A DNA stretch of 64,000 nucleotides, from NCBI GenBank assembly GCA_050251195.1, contig JBFWNG010000003.1, forward strand, positions 248,001-312,000, given 5' to 3'. A model generated the notes under the pieces. The model was not told the origin of the DNA, did no database searches, and worked only from the letters and a program-made list of their open reading frames with translations. The translations under genes were made by a program, and so were the position numbers. Below, in pieces: positions 60,052 to 64,000 of this stretch (positions within the stretch are counted from its first letter, which is position 1; each line of letters begins with the position of its first letter). Source of the DNA: JBFWNG01 sp050251195. GTDB lineage: Bacteria; Bdellovibrionota_B; Oligoflexia; Oligoflexales; Oligoflexaceae.

Positions 60052-60360
60052 GTGATCAAAGAAATCGAACGAGAGGAAATGGAAGAACTCCTCGACAACG
60101 GGGCATTATTGGTTGATGTCCGGGAAACTGATGAGCTTATAGAAGGCGTTATTCAGGGAAGCGTCCACATGCCTTTGTCCACGTTTGATACCCTCGTGCA
60201 TACACTACCTAAAAACAAACCCATTGTATTCTATTGTCGTTCGGGTCGCCGCAGCTTGAAAAGCGCGGAGATCGCCAAAAACCTGGGATACGTCCAGGAA
60301 CTATACTCTCTCGTAGGTGGATACTTAGCGTACGCCGAAGAGGAGGACTTCACATTTTAG
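60052..60360 (+). CDS. single-domain rhodanese
   Basis: A 102-residue rhodanese-like protein from a GTG with AAGGAG upstream. LLVDVRETDELIEGVIQGSVHMPLS is the CH2-A-like start, and PIVFYCRSGRRSLKSAEIAKNLGY supplies the catalytic Cys of the C-R-S-G-R-R-S loop. The size matches GlpE/PspE-type sulfurtransferases, which move sulfane sulfur between thiosulfate and acceptors, or act as thiol carriers. The acceptor here is unknown. Confidence 0.88.
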   Translation: MIKEIEREEMEELLDNGALLVDVRETDELIEGVIQGSVHMPLSTFDTLVHTLPKNKPIVFYCRSGRRSLKSAEIAKNLGYVQELYSLVGGYLAYAEEEDFTF

Positions 60361-60391
60361 CCTTGGAACAATCAAAGGCTTCAGGAGTGCC

Positions 60392-61387
60392 ATGACAGAT
60401 TTCTTACAACAAATCAAAGAAAACCCCGAAACGCCCGTCTCCATGGATTACTTTTTGTACTCCTGTTACGAACTCGAAAAAATGGCGAAGTCCACCCAAG
60501 AAATTCTGAACGGGGAAAAAAGATGGCCTCTCGCAGTCGGAAGAGCGCAACCTCCTCAAAAGGGATCGGAAAATATCTTCTCCCTGCTTTCTGAAACGCT
60601 TGAATGGTACAAAACGCAATTCCCGGAACTCGTACAACAAAAGACCTTAACGTTTGCGATATTGGCCGACGCTGTTTCGGCATCGGTGATGATTGAAAAA
60701 GATCTGGAGTTCTTGCAGGAACGATATGCGCGATCTGCCATTCCCTCGATCCGCTTGAACGACGAGAAGACACACAACGAACCGTTCTGGATGAGCATTA
60801 AAGACTGTCTGCAAGAGGCGCTTCCTAATTTGGAACCGTTCTTCCTTCGTTACTTGCACTGGTGTTACAGTGAAGAAGCGAACGGCCTTGAGATCGGCGA
60901 CCGACCTCCTGTTGGGCAATTTGATCCGTACTCGCGAAGAGGCGGAGGCATGCGCGGCAGAACTGGCGGCGGTCGAGACGGAGGCCGTGGTGGACCAAGT
61001 CGTGACGGCGGTCGTGGCGGTCAAGCTCGAGACGGGGGCCGTGGACGCGGGGACAGAGGCGATCGCGGAGGACGCGGTGGCCGTGACGGCGAAAGAGGCG
61101 ATCGCGGGGGCCGAGGACGAGGCGACAGAGATCGAGATAGAGGACCTCGCCGACCACCGGGTGACGAAAAAACCGACGCTCAGTATCAGGCGGAAGCGCT
61201 TGCCGATGTTGACAATGCTATTCAACAACTCAATGGCGACTCCAATCTCAATGAAGTAAAACTCAAACCACGCAACAGCTTTTATCGCAGGATACAACAC
61301 CAGAAGGTGAATGACGCAGGGTTCGAATCGACGTCCGTAGGCGAAGGCGCAAAACGCACGCTCGTAGTTACCCGAGCAAAAGGCTGA
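60392..61387 (+). CDS. protein with RGG-rich disordered region
   Basis: A 331-residue protein (AGGAG before the ATG). Residues 1 to about 178 are a mostly helical domain I do not recognise (ending QFDPYSRR). Residues about 182-256 are extraordinarily rich in Arg, Gly and Asp, with repeated RGG, GRGG and DRGG units. Residues about 257-331 form a second charged folded-looking region ending LVVTRAKG. Such RGG stretches bind RNA and are common in eukaryotic and cyanobacterial RNA-binding proteins and in DEAD-box helicase tails. Here no RRM or helicase motif is visible. Confidence 0.82.
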   Translation: MTDFLQQIKENPETPVSMDYFLYSCYELEKMAKSTQEILNGEKRWPLAVGRAQPPQKGSENIFSLLSETLEWYKTQFPELVQQKTLTFAILADAVSASVMIEKDLEFLQERYARSAIPSIRLNDEKTHNEPFWMSIKDCLQEALPNLEPFFLRYLHWCYSEEANGLEIGDRPPVGQFDPYSRRGGGMRGRTGGGRDGGRGGPSRDGGRGGQARDGGRGRGDRGDRGGRGGRDGERGDRGGRGRGDRDRDRGPRRPPGDEKTDAQYQAEALADVDNAIQQLNGDSNLNEVKLKPRNSFYRRIQHQKVNDAGFESTSVGEGAKRTLVVTRAKG

Positions 61388-61392
61388 GAATT

Positions 61393-62163
61393 ATGAATAA
61401 GAACGCACAGGTTGTTGTCGTTACCGGCGGCTCCTCAGGGATCGGCTTGGCTACTGCTGAATGGTTTGCCCAAAAAGGTGATCATATCATCCTCGGCGCG
61501 AGACGGAAGGAACGCTTCGCTCAAATCAAAGATCAGCTTATCGAAAAAGGCGCTGCCTCTGTCACTGCACTTGAGCTTGATGTTCGGAACCAAAAGAGTG
61601 TGGAAGGTTTTGCTGAAGGTGTCATTAAGCAACATGGCGGGAGAATCGACGTTCTCATCAACAACGCCGGACTCGTCATCGGAACGGACAAGCTCGCCGA
61701 AGGTCGCATTGCCGACTGGGAAACAATTATCGATACCAACGTGTTGGGAGTACTGCGTATCACGCGAGCGCTTTTACCACAGATGATAAAAAATAACGCA
61801 GGGCATATCGTGATGCTCGGATCCATTGCCGGCCATCAGGTCTACGAAGGCGGCGGTCCATACTGCGCTTCGAAGTTTAGCATTAAAGCATTAACTAAAA
61901 CGCTGAAGCTCGAACTTAACGGCACTTCGATTCGTGTCACAACGGTCGATCCCGGAATGGTGGAAACAGAGTTCAGCCTTGTCCGTTTCGCACAGGACGA
62001 GAAGAAGGCTTCTGCTGTTTACAAAGGCGTCACGCCTCTTACCGCCCAGGACATTGCCGAATGCGTAGGGTTTGCCGCATCGCGGCCCGCGCACGTAAAC
62101 ATTGACGAGATCATCGTCATGCCGACGGATCAAGCTACTGTTTACAAGGTTAATCGTCGATAG
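61393..62163 (+). CDS. YdfG-like short-chain dehydrogenase
   Basis: A 256-residue SDR. VVTGGSSGIGLATAEWFAQKG binds NADP(H), NNAGLVIGTD and LGSIAGHQVYEGGGPYCASK hold the catalytic Ser, Tyr and Lys, and the C-terminus VDPGMVETEFSLVRFAQDEKK ... RPAHVNIDEIIVMPTDQA is strikingly like E. coli YdfG (3-hydroxy acid / malonic semialdehyde reductase). Predicted to reduce a small 3-oxo acid. It starts five bases after the RGG-protein stop, so is likely cotranscribed. Confidence 0.88.
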   Translation: MNKNAQVVVVTGGSSGIGLATAEWFAQKGDHIILGARRKERFAQIKDQLIEKGAASVTALELDVRNQKSVEGFAEGVIKQHGGRIDVLINNAGLVIGTDKLAEGRIADWETIIDTNVLGVLRITRALLPQMIKNNAGHIVMLGSIAGHQVYEGGGPYCASKFSIKALTKTLKLELNGTSIRVTTVDPGMVETEFSLVRFAQDEKKASAVYKGVTPLTAQDIAECVGFAASRPAHVNIDEIIVMPTDQATVYKVNRR

Positions 62164-62291
62164 AGACTTAATTCCGTTGAGATCCTTCGCCGACGACACC
62201 CTCATCAAAAGTTAACTACCTGTTAACCAAAACCAACCTCAAACCCACCATCTTGATTGAAAATCCCCTGAAATTAGTCGACTATTGAGAC

Positions 62292-63122
62292 ATGAAAAGT
62301 AAACAAGTTTCCATTCTCGACTTCTCGGACTACCGCGAGTTCCTAGCGAACTACAAAGCGCGAAGAACGGTTGCGGGCAAGAAGATCAGTTTCGAATCCA
62401 TAGGGAAAAAAGTTGGAATGACCAAGGTAGGGATCAAGTACATCATCGATAAAAAACGGCACATTGCTGACGAAAAGATTCCCGATTTTTCTAAGTTCTT
62501 CAGGTTCTCGACTTCGGAGAAGAAATACTTTGGACACCTTGTTCGATACAACAAAGCAACGAAACCGGCGGTTAAAGACCAGCATTTTCAGAAGATGCTG
62601 GCGATTAGAAACTCATCTCTAAACGAATGTTCCCTCGACGGCAGTGATTTGAGTTTGTTTGCGGAATGGTATTATCCGGTTGTCGCTGAAATGTCTTATC
62701 TCGAAAAGTTCTCGGAAGATCCCACATGGATTCAAGAAAGGCTCTCGTACAAACTCTCTAAGGAGCAAATCGAAAAGGCCCTCTTGGTCGTAAAGAAACT
62801 TGGCTTGTTAAAGGGTCAAAATTACGCTGATCTCAAGATAAAGCTACCGGACGAGCTAATATCGCAGATCTATAACAGATTCGAACGCGAGATTATTTTG
62901 AAGGGCGTTGACCACATTGCGTCCAAGCCTCGCGCGGATCGCGAATCGTTTAACCTATGCATCTCCGTTGACGAGAACAAATTCGGCGCGGCAAAAGAAC
63001 TGATTAAAGAGTTTCGCCACAAGCTTCATGATCTTCTTGCAAGCACGGATTCTTGTGACCGTGTTGTTCAAATCAATATGCAACTTTTCACGACAGCAAA
63101 GGAACAAAAGAATCATGCGTAA
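62292..63122 (+). CDS. TIGR02147 family protein
   Basis: A 276-residue protein with the family signatures: FSDYREFLANYKARR at the start, an HTH-like segment ISFESIGKKVGMTKVGIKYIIDKKR, and the diagnostic AEWYYPVVAEMSYLEKFSEDPTWIQERL. The rest (KLSKEQIEKALLVVKKLGLL ... SVDENKFGAAKELIKEFRHKLHDLLAST) matches the conserved second half. The family is abundant in Bdellovibrio and related lineages and is thought to be regulatory, often beside genes for secreted proteins. The next gene starts within its last codons. Confidence 0.85.
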   Translation: MKSKQVSILDFSDYREFLANYKARRTVAGKKISFESIGKKVGMTKVGIKYIIDKKRHIADEKIPDFSKFFRFSTSEKKYFGHLVRYNKATKPAVKDQHFQKMLAIRNSSLNECSLDGSDLSLFAEWYYPVVAEMSYLEKFSEDPTWIQERLSYKLSKEQIEKALLVVKKLGLLKGQNYADLKIKLPDELISQIYNRFEREIILKGVDHIASKPRADRESFNLCISVDENKFGAAKELIKEFRHKLHDLLASTDSCDRVVQINMQLFTTAKEQKNHA

Positions 63123-63531
63123 GTTTTTTGGAATGATTATTTGGTTCTGGATGGGGCAAGTTGCGTTAGGCGGCCCCGGATCGTCGGGCGGCACTTCGTC
63201 GAATTTCATTTCGAATGTTAAGGCCAATTATAGCTTTCAGTTTAGTTATCCCAGCGACATCAAATTCGGTGACACTCATGTTTATGACTTTAAATTGATG
63301 GGATATAGCATCGAAGTTCAGAAAATCTTGCGCACAGAGACTGATTGTACACCTATCTCTAAGTATAAAACCGTTTGTATAAAGCCGTTTGATGATCGCG
63401 TCGAGGCGGATTTCTTGATGTCGGGCAAGGAAACGTTCCGAGTAGTTTTTTCCTCAAAGGTCTATCAGAAGGAAAGGATTTTAGAGGATTTTGACGTCTT
63501 TGCGCTTAGCTTCACGCTAAGTAAAGAATAG
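63115..63531 (+). CDS. secreted protein of unknown function
   Basis: A 138-residue protein from the ATG at 63115, which overlaps the stop of the TIGR02147 gene. MRKFFGMIIWFWMGQVALGG is a signal peptide. Cleavage is near GGPG. The mature protein is beta-rich with two Cys (CTPISKYKTVC), probably a disulfide, and charged loops. Longer upstream starts are unlikely, as they would add codons lying inside the regulator gene. Probably exported to the periplasm or beyond, and controlled together with the regulator. No recognised family. Confidence 0.7.
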   Translation: MRKFFGMIIWFWMGQVALGGPGSSGGTSSNFISNVKANYSFQFSYPSDIKFGDTHVYDFKLMGYSIEVQKILRTETDCTPISKYKTVCIKPFDDRVEADFLMSGKETFRVVFSSKVYQKERILEDFDVFALSFTLSKE

Positions 63532-63561
63532 AACTTTTATTGCTTAATAAGGAGGTTTTGC

Positions 63562-64000
63562 ATGAAGAATTGGATGTTTACAGTAATCACCTGTTTGGGT
63601 TTTGCGGGGATGGGAAAGGCGTTCGGGCACCATATCGATCCGTACAAGGCTTTTACCAATTATTTGCCCAAGACTTTGAAGTCGGAAATCTTGGTCGCGG
63701 TGATCAACCCCGTGACTGGCGAACGATTTGAGCACGTTATCCCCGTTTCTGTCGATGTTGCAAAGTGGCATCAAATGAAGGACTTGGTCTGTGAACTTGA
63801 CACTGTCAACCCTAGTCATGATAATTACTGGTGCAAATTCATAGTTGACGGAAAAGATGAAGCTGGAGGCCCTATTCTTGTTGAGACTCCAAACTATAGC
63901 TTTAATACTCTCGGCAGACGTACGTTCAGCGGTGGTACTTACATTGATGAGGAAAGCAAAGGAGAACTTTTTGCCGAGAAAATTGAGTTGGATATCGATA
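63562..64000 (+). CDS. secreted hypothetical protein, cut by window end
   Basis: The frame opens at an ATG at 63562 preceded by a perfect AAGGAGG and stays open to the window end (146 codons). MKNWMFTVITCLGFAGMGKAFG is a signal peptide. The mature part begins HHIDPYKAFTNYLPKTLKSEI and contains two or more Cys (near VCELD and WCKF). It lies 30 bases after the preceding secreted gene, so the TIGR02147 regulator and both secreted products form one unit. No family recognised, and the C-terminus is missing. Confidence 0.75.
   Translation, partial: MKNWMFTVITCLGFAGMGKAFGHHIDPYKAFTNYLPKTLKSEILVAVINPVTGERFEHVIPVSVDVAKWHQMKDLVCELDTVNPSHDNYWCKFIVDGKDEAGGPILVETPNYSFNTLGRRTFSGGTYIDEESKGELFAEKIELDID

Noticed and set aside
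60647..61300. Ser/Ala/Thr-rich frame opposite the RGG region
   Set aside because: It is the complement of the RGG repeats and looks like a translation of repetitive DNA.

Overview
The window looks like a chromosomal segment of a Gram-negative predatory or Bdellovibrio-like bacterium (Bdellovibrionota/Oligoflexia). This is an inference. It rests on the TIGR02147-type regulator at 62292-63122 (a family I know mainly from Bdellovibrio relatives and Fibrobacter), a bactofilin, several signal-peptide lipoproteins, two proteins ending in an aromatic residue like outer-membrane beta-barrels, and proteobacterial-style 2-oxoglutarate dehydrogenase genes. Gene density is very high: many ATGA/TAATG overlaps, and three convergent pairs whose stop codons share the same four bases.

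Region 1 (1-4118, + strand) is the end of a surface-sugar operon: two NAD-dependent epimerase/dehydratases (the first cut by the window edge), an LhgO-like FAD oxidoreductase and a GT4 glycosyltransferase. Region 2 (4188-7099, - strand) holds another GT4 enzyme, a small unknown protein and a CorA magnesium channel with a clear terminator.

Region 3 (7252-36269) is a large polysaccharide locus of about 29 kb. It encodes a Wzz-like chain-length protein, three Wzy/ligase-like membrane proteins (8147, 9526, 34563), an initiating polyprenyl-phosphate sugar phosphotransferase, GT2 and GT4 glycosyltransferases, three methyltransferases (two are full-length paralogues with an N-terminal Cys4 motif), a PIG-L deacetylase, an MBOAT plus GDSx-type pair for O-acylation, and a one-chain ABC exporter that may serve as the flippase. 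At its centre (16239-25370) is an unusual nonulosonate-like island: a NeuB-family synthase fused to a xylose-isomerase-like TIM barrel, a CBS-domain/GHMP kinase fusion of the HddA type, a PtmA-like SDR, a free TIM-barrel isomerase, two more SDRs, an HddC-like nucleotidyltransferase, a NeuA-like cytidylyltransferase, a putative sialyltransferase and a PhyH dioxygenase. I see no LegB/LegC/LegG-type genes in the window. The acceptor sugar may therefore be made elsewhere, or may differ from neuraminic and legionaminic acid precursors.

Region 4 (36359-49459) returns to general genes: a lipoprotein, an outer-membrane-like protein with a strong promoter, the odhB-lpdA-sucA operon, an alpha/beta hydrolase-fold lipoprotein, a bactofilin, small hypotheticals, rplM-rpsI with clear promoter and terminator, and asnS. 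Region 5 (49519-59146) has two overlapping GT4 genes, an outer-membrane-like protein, a glycerophosphodiesterase/lysophospholipase pair, a putative toxin-antitoxin module, a zinc-type cation diffusion transporter, sdaA, a second nucleophile-less hydrolase-fold protein and a beta-carbonic anhydrase. Region 6 (59354-64000) has tRNA-Lys and tRNA-Glu, a rhodanese, a protein with an RGG-rich disordered region, a YdfG-like SDR, and the TIGR02147 regulator followed by two secreted proteins, the last cut by the window end.

A short dispersed repeat related to the sequence that yields spurious HPERSEG peptides occurs in several gene borders and has apparently inserted in frame inside the GT4 gene at 2910-4118. 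No CRISPR array, transposase or prophage was seen.
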